Both the position numbers and the translations under genes were made by a program. Of a DNA stretch of 64,000 nucleotides, positions 1 through 14,847 are shown piece by piece (the stretch's first letter is position 1; each line of letters starts with the position of its first letter). The notes below the pieces were generated by a model. The model saw only the letters and a list, made by a program, of their open reading frames with translations. It ran no database searches and was not told where the DNA came from. The stretch is from Allodiplogaster sudhausi (lineage: Eukaryota; Nematoda; Chromadorea; Rhabditida; Diplogasteridae): contig CALZFC010000006.1 of assembly GCA_945643635.1 (NCBI GenBank), positions 12,236,001-12,300,000 of the forward strand, given 5' to 3'.

Positions 1-90
1 AGAGAGAGAAAAAAAGAGAGAGAGAAAAAGAGAGAGAGAGAGAAAGAGAGAGAGAAGAGAGAGAGAGCGCGAGAAAGTGAAAGAGAGAGC

Positions 91-148
<58 letters not shown>

Positions 149-168
149 GAGAGTAAGAGAGAGAGAGC

Positions 169-199
<31 letters not shown>
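1..199. repeat. (GA)n microsatellite at left edge
   Basis: Nearly pure GA dinucleotide tract with scattered AAA and GCG interruptions. On the minus strand it is a CT-rich tract inside or beyond the downstream intron of the doublecortin gene. It produces a meaningless Arg/Glu open frame on the plus strand. Confidence 0.95.
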
Positions 200-2183
200 G
201 TAGTGAAAGCTTGCCTGGTGTCGATAGAATTGTCAGGTAAGAAGTACCACTGGTCACGAAAGGTCTGCCCCACGGGCACGAGGACATATGCACCCCGGGA
301 CATGAGATCTTGCACTTGGCTCATCTTCTTGCCGTCCATGTTGCAGAGTCTGAGAAGAGAATGAGAATGGAGGGGGGGGGGGGAGGGGGAGACTGACTTG
401 CCCGGGTTCACCTTGAACTGCCTCGCGATCAGCTCCAGTACATATGGCATGCCCTTTTCCAGTTGCTTCCTTTGAAATGTCACGTGCTGGCTGCTCATTC
501 CTTGGCCGTTCAGGAACACACTTCAAATACTCATATTCTCTAGCTCGCTCTCTCCCTCTCTGTTTCTCTCTTCCCTCTCTCCGCTCTATTCTCTCTCTAT
601 CTCTCTCCGTCTCTCACTGACTATATGATGTAAGCGTCGGGATGAGTCTGATCTCTTCTGTTGTAGATGACTCCACTCTGAGACCTCCTCCATGACGACA
701 TCATTCTGTAGAATGATGCAGAATAGTATAGTATTCGTAGTCTGAACCAGAAAGTCTGAACTGCTTGTGCTTGGCGAGAGCGTGTTGGTCTCTGAGAAGA
801 GCATCGGGATGATCAAAGTCGGAGATGAGATTGTCATCTCCGAGGGAGCGTCTCCGTGGGGGAGTCGCCAGCCGAGTCGCTTCGTTTCCTGGCTCGGTCT
901 CTGGTTTTCCCTTTCCAGAGACATTCTTTCTCATTCGTTTGCGAGGTATTTCCCGAGAACCAATGAACCACTTCGCTCGTTCAACTTACTTTCAAGGTTT
1001 TGGTCAAAATTGCATTGTTTCTTTGTAGGTCTTTTAATTTCAATACTTTTAAAAGGGGAAATGTTTGTTCCATCGCGACCTCCATAAGTGTGTCTGGAGG
1101 CGATATCTCCTCTGCTTCCTGGCGGTTTGTTCTTCTTCTTCTTAGTCGATTGGCTCCGCGACTTTCTCTTACTAGCGGCTGGAAAGAGAGGATTCTTAGT
1201 CTGTAGCCTGCCCTGTCTCATTCTTACTCTTCGCTGCTGTCCTGGGTGGTTCTTCCTTCCCATAATCATAGTATCTGTAGGTCGATGAAGGCCGTGCTTC
1301 AGTTGCAGATGGATGCCGATAGTATGAAGAGCGATTGTCGACGGAGACAGGTCGTGGTGGGTTACCGTATCCCTCTGAGTAGAACGAGTCCCGGCGGGCA
1401 CGGGCCGTCGGGCGGGGCGAGTAGTTGTCTTGGTCGTAGTCATAGTCGATGAGCTCTTCGGTGGCAGCAGACATCCACGAGGATCTCCTCTGGTCTCGGA
1501 TTCGTTCCGGAGAGTAAGCTCGGGTTGGAACGCGGTACGTGGAGGGGCCAGAAGTGAAGGGCTCATCCTCATATCTACATTATTATCAATTTGTGGAGGG
1601 GATTGGAATAGAATGGAACCTTTCAAATGGCTCGTCGCCTGCAATAATGTAAGTCCCTCCGTCGCGTATTTCGTCTTCATCTCGAATTCGATTGCCGTGT
1701 CTAAAGGGTGGCTCTTGAATGATTTGCAAGAGAGCGAAGAGAAACTGACACGTCATAGATGTTGTGAGCCTCGGGCAATCCGACGTATTTCGATGTTTCC
1801 TGTAGAAGATTCTTCATTGTCGGATACGCCCACTTCCTCCAGATGAACAATTTGCCTCTCAAAAACGTCACTTGAGGGAAAGGAATTTACTAGACTAAAT
1901 TAGACTAAACTAGGCTAGACTGCCTTCAGACCTTTTCTTATAGCTGTCGCCGTTCTTCTTGAGATAAAGTCGTCGAATCTCGGGCTTCCCCGTTCGGTTC
2001 TCGATTCTGTCGCTCTCCAATCTTTCAATCTCTCCATAACGTCGTTTGTTGATCTCCACGAAGGAGATTTCATTGTACGGATCATACACGGAGGGAGCTG
2101 CTCAAATCGGTCACTTTTGAGATAAACTCTCTCTAGAAAGGAATCAACATATCTTTCTAAGATCACTTACAAACAAATGACAT
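1..2183 (-). CDS. Doublecortin-domain protein, two DCX domains, 3' end beyond the window
   Basis: Doublecortin (DCX) domains bind microtubules and tubulin; the protein is inferred to be cytoskeletal or ciliary. Exons read on the minus strand: 2183-2171 (ATG start), 2100-1924, 1870-1750, 1700-1620, 1574-1228, 1178-990, 900-762, 705-622, 520-398, 350-215, all joining in phase. The first DCX domain spans the peptides RRLYLKKNGDSYKK, GLPEAHNIYDVHGNRI and DGGTYIIAGDEPF. The second spans AYIIYVFLNGQGM and LMSRGAYVLVPVGQTF. Between them lies a Tyr/Arg/Ser-rich, probably disordered linker with a Lys-rich patch. Introns after exons 2 and 10 appear to start with GC (1923-1922 and 214-213) rather than GT. 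The boundary near 762/705 is the least certain. The gene runs off the left edge, so the number of further domains (EMAP repeats, kinase) is unknown. No paralogue name is assigned. Confidence 0.8.
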
Positions 2184-2464
2184 CGCCTTAATTGAATAAT
2201 GAAGACGTTGATTGTGAGAGCGAAGGAAGCGTCCGGTGGAGTGATGAGAAGGCTTCTTCACTTACCGCCTAAAACACTCAATGCGCCCTCTGTTGCCAAA
2301 GGAAACAGGGGCCACGATGCTTCTTTCTTTCACAACTCTCAATATCTTCGCTTCTTCTATCTCCCTCTCTCTCTCCCTATCTCTCTCTCTCTCTCTCTTT
2401 CTCACGCTCGCTCTTTAATTTTTTCCTCCCTTACCTCTCTCTCTTTTTCGCTCTCTGTTACAGT

Positions 2465-2513
<49 letters not shown>

Positions 2514-2810
2514 ACCATCCTCCTCTGGCTTCAATTCTAACCTCTGTTCTATATCTGCTCCCTTTCACTCTCTCAATTCAACCCGTAATTCTCCTTCTCC
2601 TTGCCGATTCTTCTCGGATCTAGCCTCGATCTCTGGGTGTTTCCCCTAATCTGCTCTCCCATCATTGAGCAAAGAAGTGAAACAGCGTACCAGATGCTGT
2701 AGAGTGCAGCAGATTCAACTGTCATTAGCACATCTGCCTCTATTTAAAGAATAACACATTTTTTGCCCTTTTGTTAACTACACAGTGCACTCTTTTCTTA
2801 ATCGAGAAAG

Positions 2811-2862
<52 letters not shown>

Positions 2863-4886
2863 AGAGGAGTGGGAGGAGAGATACTTAGAGAGAATGTGAG
2901 AGAGAGAGAATATGATAGAGACAGAGAGATAGAGAGATAGAGAGAGAGGGAGAGAAAGAAAAAGAGAAAGAGAGACAGGAGTGCACCCTCGAGCGTTGAT
3001 GTCAGCTGAGTCTCTGCGTTGCATTGATTGTCAGGGCAGCCCTCCCCAGCAATGCCCTTCTCTCCACTGTTTCAGTGCCCTTTTCAATGTACCGAGTGCC
3101 CACTCTTCATTATAATTTATATTTTTTTTTTAATGAAAAACTAATTGTTAAAAAAAAGTGGCAGTCTTCGTGAATGCTCCTTAAATGCTGTTTGATTTGT
3201 AGTGTGTGCTTGTGTGTGTTCTGAGATGATCTGTCTTCGCTAGTGCATTTCTAAAGGAAGCAGGCACGTTGCCAATTCTACTCACCTCGCAGCGGTGGAA
3301 TTCTCTTTCTTGTTTTGATACGGCGTAATTTTCTTATCGCTGCGCGAAGAACACTGTTTGTTAGCGGAGTCTTTCTAGCATAATGGATGAATCTATAAAC
3401 ACTTTGAAAGAAAAAATTTTATAGTAATTTTTTTCTTGCTTTTTGCAGCGGTTGTGTTGAAACAAAGCGCGCAAGCTGTCTCTCTTAACACCATGAGTGT
3501 TTCACTTTTTGTATGTCTGGTCTCTCGGTTTTTTTCGGGCGGAGGTTGTGCGAATTAATTCTTGTGCGGCGCTCTCTCAAACCTTGTTTTGCCTGTTGCT
3601 GCTTGGAGTTGAGAAAGGGTGATGAGAGTGGTGACCATGTGGTTTAGCACTGAGGGAGAGCGGGATGGTTGTATACTGCCCTGGTTCTGTACGTTTCTTC
3701 TTGCGTGGCAACTTTCCTTCCCTCACATCAGCCATTTCTTTCTTTTCTCTTCCCGCGATTACTCACCTCGCGTTGTCTCTCCCTCTTGTTGTATCTCTTT
3801 GTTTCTGACCAATCTCTGCGTCTCTCGCCTCTTGGCTACAAGGGAGGCCTTGAGTGTGGAGAGGTCAGACGCTTTGAACCTCTCTCTTTGTGCTTCCTCT
3901 GATTCCTGCCTTCTCAGAGCCTGCGTCGCTTGTTCCGGATGAGCAGCCATGAAGCGGCGGGCTGTTCAAGCTGGCGAGGTTATCATTCTCTTTTTCTCTT
4001 TTCCACTCTGATTTCCCCACCCAATTCATTTTCTGTTGCGTGATGGAATCACCGTTTTGGTTAGCGCAACCTCCTTTCTAGAAGGAATAACTGATGTACT
4101 GAATACGTGCAATGGTGGAGGATACATGAAATTCGTACAGTGGCGTAGAGAGCGGTTTATATATAAGGCCGTTCTTGGCAAAGAGACTGGTAGTTCGTTT
4201 GAATTGCAGTCGAACTTTTATGTTATGAATCCATCACTTTTTCTTTAACATTTGTCCTGATCATGATTGAGGTTTTAGTCAGTGTCGGCCGTATTTGCCA
4301 ACTTGTAGAGTTTTTGTGCTAGAAAGTGAATAGCGAAGGAAAAGAAGAGGACTTAAAGAAGGAGGGAGGAGGAAAGACTATATTCAGAGTAGGTGAGAAG
4401 GGAAAACAGATAGCGAGTGAGAAGAAAGAAGAGAAAATGTTTACGCAGCCTCTGAAAAAGTCTGCCCTGTTTTCCTATGTCATCTCGGACATTTTCTCTC
4501 ACTCTTTTGCGCTTTATTTCTCTTGTTTTAAATTGATTTCCATGACAAATTTCGTTCGTTTCTCCCCACTTACTACTCCTATTTTTCCAAGACGCAAGTA
4601 ACCACACTTTTATATTGCTCATTATGGTTTGTATGCTTGTTCCGGTATGTGAAAGTCCCTTCCTTTTCTTGGTTCCAATGGAAAATTACAAGAATGTTCG
4701 CCGAATCAAATAGAGAGTGGAGGCGACTTTCTAAATGTTAACAGGATTGATCCACAATCATTTCCTGTTTATCACTTCTTGCAGCTGCTTTTCCTTTCTT
4801 CATTCTGACTTTCTAATTTGCAGGAATACGACTCTTCTGGGGACTCTGCTCCAGTTCCCTTCACGCCTGCTTCTCCTCCCTTCCCA
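2184..4886. other. Intergenic, pyrimidine/purine tracts, no supported gene
   Basis: Lies between two divergently oriented genes and so should hold both promoters. It contains CT-rich tracts at about 2350-2520 and a GA tract at about 2818-2955. Open frames around 3620-3940 and 4030-4250 lack splice continuity or family resemblance and are not called. Nothing else recognised. Confidence 0.6.
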
Positions 4887-6812
<1,926 letters not shown>

Positions 6813-7452
6813 TAATCGGTATGAAATTCGGTAATGGTGAACTAAATTGCGAAGTTTCCGGGGAAAACATGAAATGTAAATCTGAACTATTTTCTTTGTT
6901 TTTCTGTTATCTGGAATGCTAGTTTATATTCATGAACTGGACTATGAGCCTTCCTTCAGGTCCTGGAGTGAGTTGCAAGCTAAGAATAAGCGAGGACTTA
7001 GTTGGAAGACTGCCCTAGTTCGCCTTCATTTCATATTCAATGTTATCCCTATTCTTACTACTAATAATACCCTCATATTCCTAGTTCTCTTTGCCTTTAT
7101 CTCTTTGTTTTTACTATAGCTTTGTTATTGAAAGAGTGTCTTCTTTCTCTCATACATTAGTCTCCATAATTCCTTTCTCATGTTCTTTCTTTCTTTGTAG
7201 CCTTCGAGTACATCTCTTTTTTTATTTCTCTACATGCATAGTGAATACCCGCGTGTCTTCCTCTCTGCTATCATTCTTTCTGTGATTCTATTCTCATCGT
7301 GTTAATAATGTTAGGCACATGCCGTTCCTTTATGAATCGAAAATGAGTTCAAAATGTGGGAGCCCAGCTCTTTAATGCGTCGCTATGCTTCCTTCTCTGC
7401 GATTTCTGGTTTTAGAAAATTATAAATGCATTTAAGATATGTTCACGGGCTT
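6813..7452. other. Intergenic, AT-rich, no gene seen
   Basis: Region between two convergent genes (cysteine synthase-like on plus, acyltransferase on minus), expected to contain both 3' untranslated regions. Open frames here are short and T-rich, with no family resemblance. Confidence 0.6.
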
Positions 7453-10400
7453 TTAATTTACTGTGAGCCGAGCTATTTCTTCGCTGATAACATCGGCATA
7501 TCTGGGATAGACAAGATGCCTTCCAAAAGGGGACAAGTGAGATCCATCGTTCTTGAAGATTCCGTGATTGCAGTCCTGTAGGAAGAGTGGATAAGGCTGT
7601 TATAGGAAGGGAAAAGAATACGACTAACACGATAGTAAAGAGGGCAGATGCCATTGGGGAGGCAGAGGGCGGGGAGGACATCCACCCAGTGACACTTCGA
7701 GCAACGGATTTGAGAGAGACGACGGAGAGTGTGGCGGTGGAGAGTCGAGACATCCTGGAGGAGAAGCAAGGGTCAAGGAGATTGGCAGGAAGAGAAGACC
7801 TCTAAGCTGAAGCTGCTGGGCAGTCCCTCCAGACTGCCATTCAACTCCAGCTGCTTCGATAGTGGATAGGAATGCTCTCGTGGCAGTTCCCACATCGGAC
7901 GGTCCAGGACAATCGACCTCGTGAAAGAGCTGAAAAGTCGGATTACAGTAATTGAGAGGATGCAATGTCTGGGAATGGAATGAAAAAAGGAAACAGAGGA
8001 AATCTGACCTGTAGTAGTCAAGAAGTTCCTGCATCTCTTGTGTTAGAATGTCAGAGGCATAGCTCTCGTCTGATTCTCCCCCTTTGCGAGGCTGCTCCGT
8101 AAATTCATAGTGAAATCTGACCATGAGATTACTATGATGATTTAGATACTGAGAGAAGGAGAGGAGAAAGAGAAACAAATAGAGAGAAAACTGCGAGAGA
8201 GAGAAAACAGAGAGAGAGAGAGAGATACAACTTTTGACTAATGATGAGTAGGTCTGGTTGAGTCTTCCGCACAATGTCCTGGCATTGTGGAGTGAATGAC
8301 TCGCACTTCCACAGGCGAATGTGATACGACGGATCTTCGCGGTAGTGCAGCAGCGGCTGGCACGCTGTCATCGCTTCTTTCTCTTTCACTACGCTTTTCT
8401 AACTCATTCTTTACATTTCTTGCTCTCTCTCTCTCGCTCTCTCTCTCTCTCTTACTCTCTCTCTCTCCCTCTTTCTGTCTCTCTCTTTATTATCCTTCTC
8501 TCTTCTCTATCTTTTCTCTTTCTCTCTATTCCTAACCATGTCTCATATGAACCGTAAGTGTACTGTAGTGTCCCCGAAGTGCCTGGTGAATCCACTGGAA
8601 GCGATATATTGCATAGGAGTTACCGATCAAAACAATTTTGAGTGTACCGTTTCCTTTCTGGAAAGAGAGTTTAATTAATGTTTTGCATCGAAGTCGCTCA
8701 CTAAAAAGGAAAAAGAAGATTTACTGTTAGAAGAGTGAAAAAGAAGAATAGAGTGACCAGTTCACAATGGTGATTGTTCCCTTCGTATTGTTCCCTGATT
8801 GGAAGGCACGGCGGGTACGGAACTTCCCGCGCCTTCTCTGCACAGCTCCACTGCCACACAACACCTGATTCATTCTCACTAGGAATTATGTAATGTTCAT
8901 TCCAATCTGACTTGGATTGCCATCTGGAAGATCATCGAAGGATTCCACTTCTGATGTTGTTGAAGAATACAAATGGAGAAGGAGGAAAATGAAGAAGAAG
9001 AATGTAGCTGTTAAGGAAGAGAGAAGAGAGGAGACGGAGCGATAGTGGACTTCGATGGAAAAGTGAAGAATCTCGCAAAGAGATGCAAGCAAGAGGAGAT
9101 AGAAGAGCACGTCTGAAAACATAGAAGACTAGAAGAGAGAGAGGGTGAGAAGAGTGGGCGAGAAAGAGAGACCGAACGAGAGGGAGAGTCTCTGAGAGAG
9201 CGAGAGAGAGAGATTACCGGTCAGCGACATCTTTTGATCGTTGCTGTGAAGACGTCGGAATCGAAAGAGAACGAGAAGTGGCCAGTGAATGAGGAAGAGA
9301 GCATAGGAACGGTCACCGATTAGAGAGAGAAGGCGACTGGAGCAAGGGAATCGGGTAGAGAGAAAGAGGAGAGTGAGGGAGGAGAGAGAGACTCGAGAGA
9401 GTGTTGGGGGCACGAGAGGGAAGGAGAGCAGAGCAATCATCACTACCATCAATCCCGCCTTCAATAAAATGCCTGCTGAAGCGCAATTATTTTTACTAGA
9501 AAATACTTATTCTCAATTAACCATCTTGAATTATTTTTGCAAGTGAAGCTGGAAGTTGAATGGAGCCGATTAAAAACTGCCAAAGGCGAGCTGGCAAAGT
9601 GCCAAATGCAATCTCTTGAGGACTGAGTATGGAAAGCATCAGCGAGAGCACAATGTTTACAAGCTTCAGCTTGTTCTCGGGGAGAAAAAGACTTCTCGCG
9701 ATTAGGGCAAGACTGGTGAACTGGATCTGAAGAGAAGAGAGAAATGATGTAATTCAAAGCTGACATCCCAACATCCAATGAAAGCGCCCAGGTGTGGGCC
9801 AATGGATGAAGCTGTGATATCTAAAAAGCTTCGCTCAGTCTATGCATATTTGTACATACGAATACAAATACATAAGTGCGTAAAATGGCTCCTGAGTAAA
9901 ATCACCTTAGGTTAACAAAAATAGATCATACCTCGGTAAAATAGTGCACTTGTCTTCCGAGAAGAGACTTCATATTTGAGACACATCCGATGGACCAGGG
10001 AATATCTTTCTATAACATTCACAGTTTTCAAATTATAATTACCGGGCATTTAAAAAATGAATCATGAAACCTGAAGTTGAAAGAATTCTTCGCGTGTGAG
10101 AAAGTAGTCGGAAGCGAGAAGAGAGAGGACGAGAATGAAGAAGTACAAGGGAAGAAGACGACGGAAACGACGGAGAAGGAAGGAGAGAGGAGAGAAGGAA
10201 GGAGAGGAGAGAGTCCGACCAGTCCAGTACCCAGACAGCACCAGCAGACTACACAACATATCTATGCACTTTTTGTATTCGCTCTTTTACGTTCATAATT
10301 ATTGAAAGAAAAAAGTATTCGCACACATCAACAGCGAGATAACCAGCGGGGAAAGTTTCAGGGAGAACATGGAAGCCGATTACAAAAAGGATGCAGACTC

Positions 10401-10634
10401 CTCGTAGACTCTGCAGATTCTTATGAGTTGTTCTCCAAAATATAAAGTGTCGGATGTTTAAGTTCTCATAAGATTCAATGGTCAAGTTTTACATGGCTGT
10501 AAGCCTACCTGAATGTCCTGCCTCTCCATCTTCAACAGCTCAGCAGTACTACAGAGACATCCTCCTGTGTCCTGACACTGCGCTTTCGCAGAACTCATGA
10601 CAACAATGGAAAGCGCCGTCGCTTGCATTTCCAT
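7453..10634 (-). CDS. OAC-type membrane O-acyltransferase (acyltransferase 3) with C-terminal SGNH domain
   Basis: Predicted polytopic membrane enzyme transferring acyl groups, like the nematode OAC family and bacterial OafA; substrate unknown. The first exon (10634-10509) encodes a signal-like hydrophobic start and a short Cys-containing lumenal stretch. Next come the family hallmark LQSLRGVCILFVIGFHV, VLSGYWTGRTL, HTWALSLDIQF, ARLWQFLIGS and ALFLIHWPLL across roughly ten membrane segments. Downstream exons add an SGNH hydrolase-like domain: block IVLIGNSYA, then CSKCHWVDVLPALC, and the final DGSHLSPFGRHLVYPRY carrying the D-x-x-H pair. Checked exons (10634-10509, 10419-10325, 10248-10071, 10009-9932, 9820-9773, 9726-9522, 9472-9218, 9112-about 8950) join in phase. 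The junctions between about 8950 and 8550 are less secure. TAA at 7453-7455. Confidence 0.85.
8399..8535. repeat. (CT)n-rich tract in acyltransferase intron
   Basis: CT dinucleotide tract on the plus strand, therefore GA-rich on the coding strand, an exception to the usual orientation in this window. Confidence 0.7.
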
Positions 10635-10827
10635 GGAAGCCAACAACTAGAATAATCTTTTATTTATCAACTAGTGACTATTGCATGTTGAAGCACCCCG
10701 CTAAAAGTATTGATGGATGGTGTGAGATCAGTAAAATATTGACAAGCTAATAATGCGAACAGTCAAACAACAAAATAACGAGTATTAAGGTAGGGAAGAA
10801 GTGGAAAAGTAAGTGATGAACAGTTTG

Positions 10828-13800
10828 TCAGCAGAGTCCGCAGCTCCTGCGGCAGTTGTCTCTCATCCAGATGTCGTTCTCCTTCCGAGTGCACGCACCC
10901 TGCACCGCCCAAGCACCGCAGTACACGTTGCGGTCCACGCAATCATCTCCAACCATTCCCATTATCTTGCGGGCTCAGCAGATACATCTCTCTCATTCTC
11001 TATCTCTCTTCTCCAATCTCTCTCTCCCTCTCTCTTTAGTAATCTCTCTCTCCCTCTTTCTTTCTCTCTCCCTCTTTCTTTCTCTCTCTCTCTTACTTTC
11101 CCAATCTCTCCCTCCCTCTCGCTCTCTCACTCTCTCTTTCCAATCGCTCTCCCTCTCTCACTATCTCTGCATGCCTGCTTTGCAATAAATTCGATTGAGC
11201 AGCTCAATGTCATTCTTGCTGAGCTTCCGTCGCTGGCCAAGGAGAGCGAGATTGACTTTTTCATTTGACTGCAAGACAACTTATGATTGGTCGATATGAG
11301 CGAGGCAGCGTCAACCTTCGGAATCATCGTCGGCTTAAACGGGTTGATGGCCGCCGTGTCCGATCGGTAGTGCATGATGCTACCGTAGTCATACTCGACA
11401 CCGTATCTGCATGGGGGAGAGAAGGAGTGAAGAGAGAGAGTGAATTATGGATGAAGAGAGAGAGAGGAGACGGGAGGAGGAGAGAGAGGAAAGAAGGGAG
11501 AAGAAGAGAGAGGGAAAGGAAGACCGACGAAGAGAAGACCCTCGGGTCCACCACGGCGAAGGCGTCATAGTACTGAGGATTGATATTGGACCAGTCGACC
11601 TGCAGATAGTGGAATAACTACGAAGACAAGGAACCACCGCTCGCCTTGAGATGCTCGTCGCGGTCAACTCTCACGTGCTCGTGAGCCAGTCCTAATGCAT
11701 GCAAGGTCTCGTGCATAGCAACTCCTTTCGCCTGAGAGAGAGAGTATGAGATATGGCAGGAGAGAGAGATGGAGAGAGAGTAGGAGAGAGGGGGATAAGA
11801 GAGTATATGATATTGAAGGAGAGAGAGAAAGTGAAATAGAGAGAGTATGTCAAGGAGAAAGAAAAAAAAGCTTACATCCCCACAGTCGAAGCTAAGATAA
11901 ATGGGATTGGCTGGCGCCGTCCGGCCGATGTAAGAGAGACCGCAGCTACAACAAAGTCTGATGAAGGAATCAAAACGGCGTTCGCTTCAGGAAAACAAAA
12001 AAATAAACAGACAAAGATCCCCTGTCGATCTTGATGTAATGAATGTGATATCCCGTCGGACGAATTGTCTTCTGCAAGAATCGAATGCACGTCTTCGAAG
12101 AGATCTCGGCAAGGGCATCTCGGATGTCCGTCCGGTCATAGTTAGCTGTGATCGAGATGATACTCGAGGCGAGAGGGGGGGGGGGGGGGTCATACCTAGC
12201 GACTCATCCAGGAAGTAGGGAATTGGCTCGTTCATTGACCACTTTTGGAAAAATTGATCTTCGAAGAAGACTGCGGCTCTGAAAAGGAAAGAATGAAGGA
12301 ACGAAAGATGAATGACATTTCCTTCCAATCCGGCCAGCCTGCCAACGACGACGAATCAATCTCACCTTCGCGTTTTTGTTCGACCTTAAATTTAGTTTAT
12401 TTTTCATTGTTTTTATTAAATTATTAAAATGTTGCATTGTGAGAAACTCTTTAATAGAAAATAGATACCTCGATCTACCACCGCAGAATCTGCTTGGTCG
12501 ATCTCGTTGAGGAGCAGCTCAGCTTGTCTTGTGGTCAGCAGCAGATCAGAATCAAAGACTCCATCGTCCGCTGGTTCGACCTGCTCAGAAGTTGCTTGGA
12601 GGCAGCTGGTATAAAAGGCTAATAAAACTACATACATATGTATGTATATGTATTTATGTACATATGCTTATAAATATGTAAAATAAAAGTGAAGCAACGT
12701 GGAACAATGATCGAGAAGAGGGTATCAGATCGAACTTCCTTATCGATGTCAGCCTGGACAAGCAGTGCTTTCTTGACCTGTTGAGTCCTCTCGAACTGTT
12801 CGTCTAACGCGGCCTCGCCCTCACTTCCTCTCAGTCGGTGGCGGAATGCGAGAAGCTTGCAAACACGTCATGACTTCATCATTCACATAAGTATACTTTT
12901 TCCGTCTCAACTTGCTCGCCTTACCTTTTCCTTAAGTTTGTTCTTCATTTGCATCATCTTCTCGGATTGGGCTTTGCAGTTCAAGCGAGTGTTGCAGACA
13001 TTCTAATGATAAGCACACTCGACTTCCATCTCTTCTTTCCAATCAGAGATATTCCAACTATGATTTTGTCGCGAATGGACTGCGAGATGTGTGCAATGTT
13101 AGTTTTCAGCTTGTCGAGTGCGTCTTTGAGTTGTTCAGGAACACGAAGAAGAGAGTCGGGCAAATGAATGCTGAATCTCTCACTCCAGATGAGTCATGAC
13201 TCCCCTTTCTCAATTACCTTGGAATAGCTGGAAGATTCTCTCTGATCTTGTCATCCAGCTGCTGAATCATCTCTCTGACGTCATTCCACATAGGAAGGTG
13301 GCCATTCCTATTGGACAGAGTGAATATTTCTAGTGTGATCGTAATGGTTGCTGTTCTCACTTGCATTTGTCACTCTCTGGGTTGTGGCTGCAGAAAGCGC
13401 GTGCCTTCTCATCCCAGTCAGCTGGCTTGCTTGACAAGCCTGGAATAAATAGATTAGAATGACAGAAAGTACTAATGCCTTGCCATTGTTGACGTAGTTT
13501 CTGATGGAGTTGCCGATTCGGCTGAGGTTGTCGAGGAGGGAAGAAGCCGACGTCGCCACTGTCTTCGCTGTCGTTTCAACGATTTCTCCCACGGTATCAG
13601 AAACTTCGTTCTCTTCACCTACATATGGCCATGTTATTAGAAACAAGGTTTTTAAACAATTATGCATAACTAGCATATTATTGAAAATATGAATAAAAGG
13701 CATATACATATATGTATGTATGTATGTATATAAGTGGTAGATCATACATTCTCATGATGAACGTTTTCTCGCTGACCTTGCTTTGGTTTCTTGAACGCTC

Positions 13801-14083
13801 CGATCTTGTCGGCCAAACTTCTCGTCAGCTCATTCAGGCCATTTCCAAATCGTTGCAGGAAATCTGCTATGTTTGTTGTGATTTGAGAATGAGCTAATGC
13901 TGATAAGAGAACCGGGCGGGGGGTTGCGCAGAGAGATTGTTCCGATTCCCTGGCCAGTCCAGTGATATTCCTGTTCTGCTTCTTCTGATGAAGTCTGGCG
14001 TCGTCTTCTGACGAGAGGAAGAAGTCCATGGGAATGGACGATTCTTGGATTGGTCCGAGCAGAAGCGGCCTCTGAAGTGACCG
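10828..14083 (-). CDS. Astacin-family zinc metalloprotease with long helical N-terminal region and C-terminal ShKT domain
   Basis: Predicted secreted zinc endopeptidase. The catalytic motif HETLHALGLAHE (HExxHxxGxxH) is followed by the Met-turn SIMHY with the Tyr ligand. Before it stand a basic likely cleavage site (RTKTRR) and a mature start containing PIPYFLDESL, then CIRFLQK and RGSFCGLSYIGR. After the catalytic domain comes LSKNDIELLNRIYC, then a ShKT domain in the last exon with six cysteines ending RRSCGLC and TGA at 10828. Upstream, in phase over several exons (about 13900 to 12440), is about 300 residues of amphipathic helix with a few Cys (WDEKARAFCSHNPE, NVCNTRLNCKAQ), merging into a prodomain-like segment FDSDLLLTTRQAELLLNEI. 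Three introns appear to start with GC (13483, 11644, 11174). The true first exon and signal peptide are not found; two frames are open at 14158-13900, so the 5' limit is provisional. Confidence 0.82.
11753..11860. repeat. GA-rich tract in astacin intron
   Basis: Purine-rich tract on plus (CT-rich on the coding strand) filling the intron just before the exon that carries the catalytic HExxH motif. Confidence 0.7.
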
Positions 14084-14158
14084 GCAGAGGCCCCTCCACC
14101 GTTGCCATCACCCGCTCTCTCTCGGCCGACAACGCCTTCTTCCTCTCGTAGTCATTCT

Positions 14159-14815
14159 AATTATAAGCAGTACATTCATATTAAAGAACTCATCCTTTTT
14201 GCATCTCTGCTATCTCACTAGATTTGCAGAGAATGAAACATATTTACATATCCATACCTAAATATTACCTGTGTCAGATGATGTCTGAGGATTCCCTCAT
14301 GAGTGAAGCTATGAGTTTCTAATGGAAAGGCAACCATCATAGATTGTAAGAGAGGAAAGGTCATGAGAATTACGAACTCTCGAAACATTTGCAATAATCC
14401 GGTAGAAATACTTCTGAAAATTCACTTGGAATTTACGACTAAAACCATGAAAATAGTCCGGCGACCAAAGAAAAGAAAAGAAAGATGAATGACCTCTGCT
14501 GGTCGAAAGAGTTGCCGCTTTTAAACTTCTTGTTGTTGGTAGAAGGAAGAGAAATAAGAAGGTAGAAAGGACGACGGATTGATAGTAACTTTCAGGGGTG
14601 CAACTTGAATAACAATCTTTTTACAATTGGCGAGGATGGTAGTAAGAACGGGGATTCCAGCCGAGGTTGAGTTGTCGATAAAGAACGGGAGGGGTCATTC
14701 TTGAAAGGTAGTGATGAGTAAGCAACCATGCACACTTCATCCACTCGCTCTCAACTCGGTTCAGCTCACTCTCCCACTCCACTCCTTTCGCTCTCTCGCC
14801 CTCTCTCCTCTCTCT

Positions 14816-14847
<32 letters not shown>

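Noticed and set aside
931..1680. 249-codon minus-strand open frame
   Set aside because: Partly a shadow of the doublecortin exon 1574-1228 in another frame. Splice phases and the DCX peptides support the shorter exons instead.
3619..3950. Overlapping plus and minus open frames of 63-107 codons
   Set aside because: No family resemblance, no consistent splice signals, pyrimidine-rich composition.
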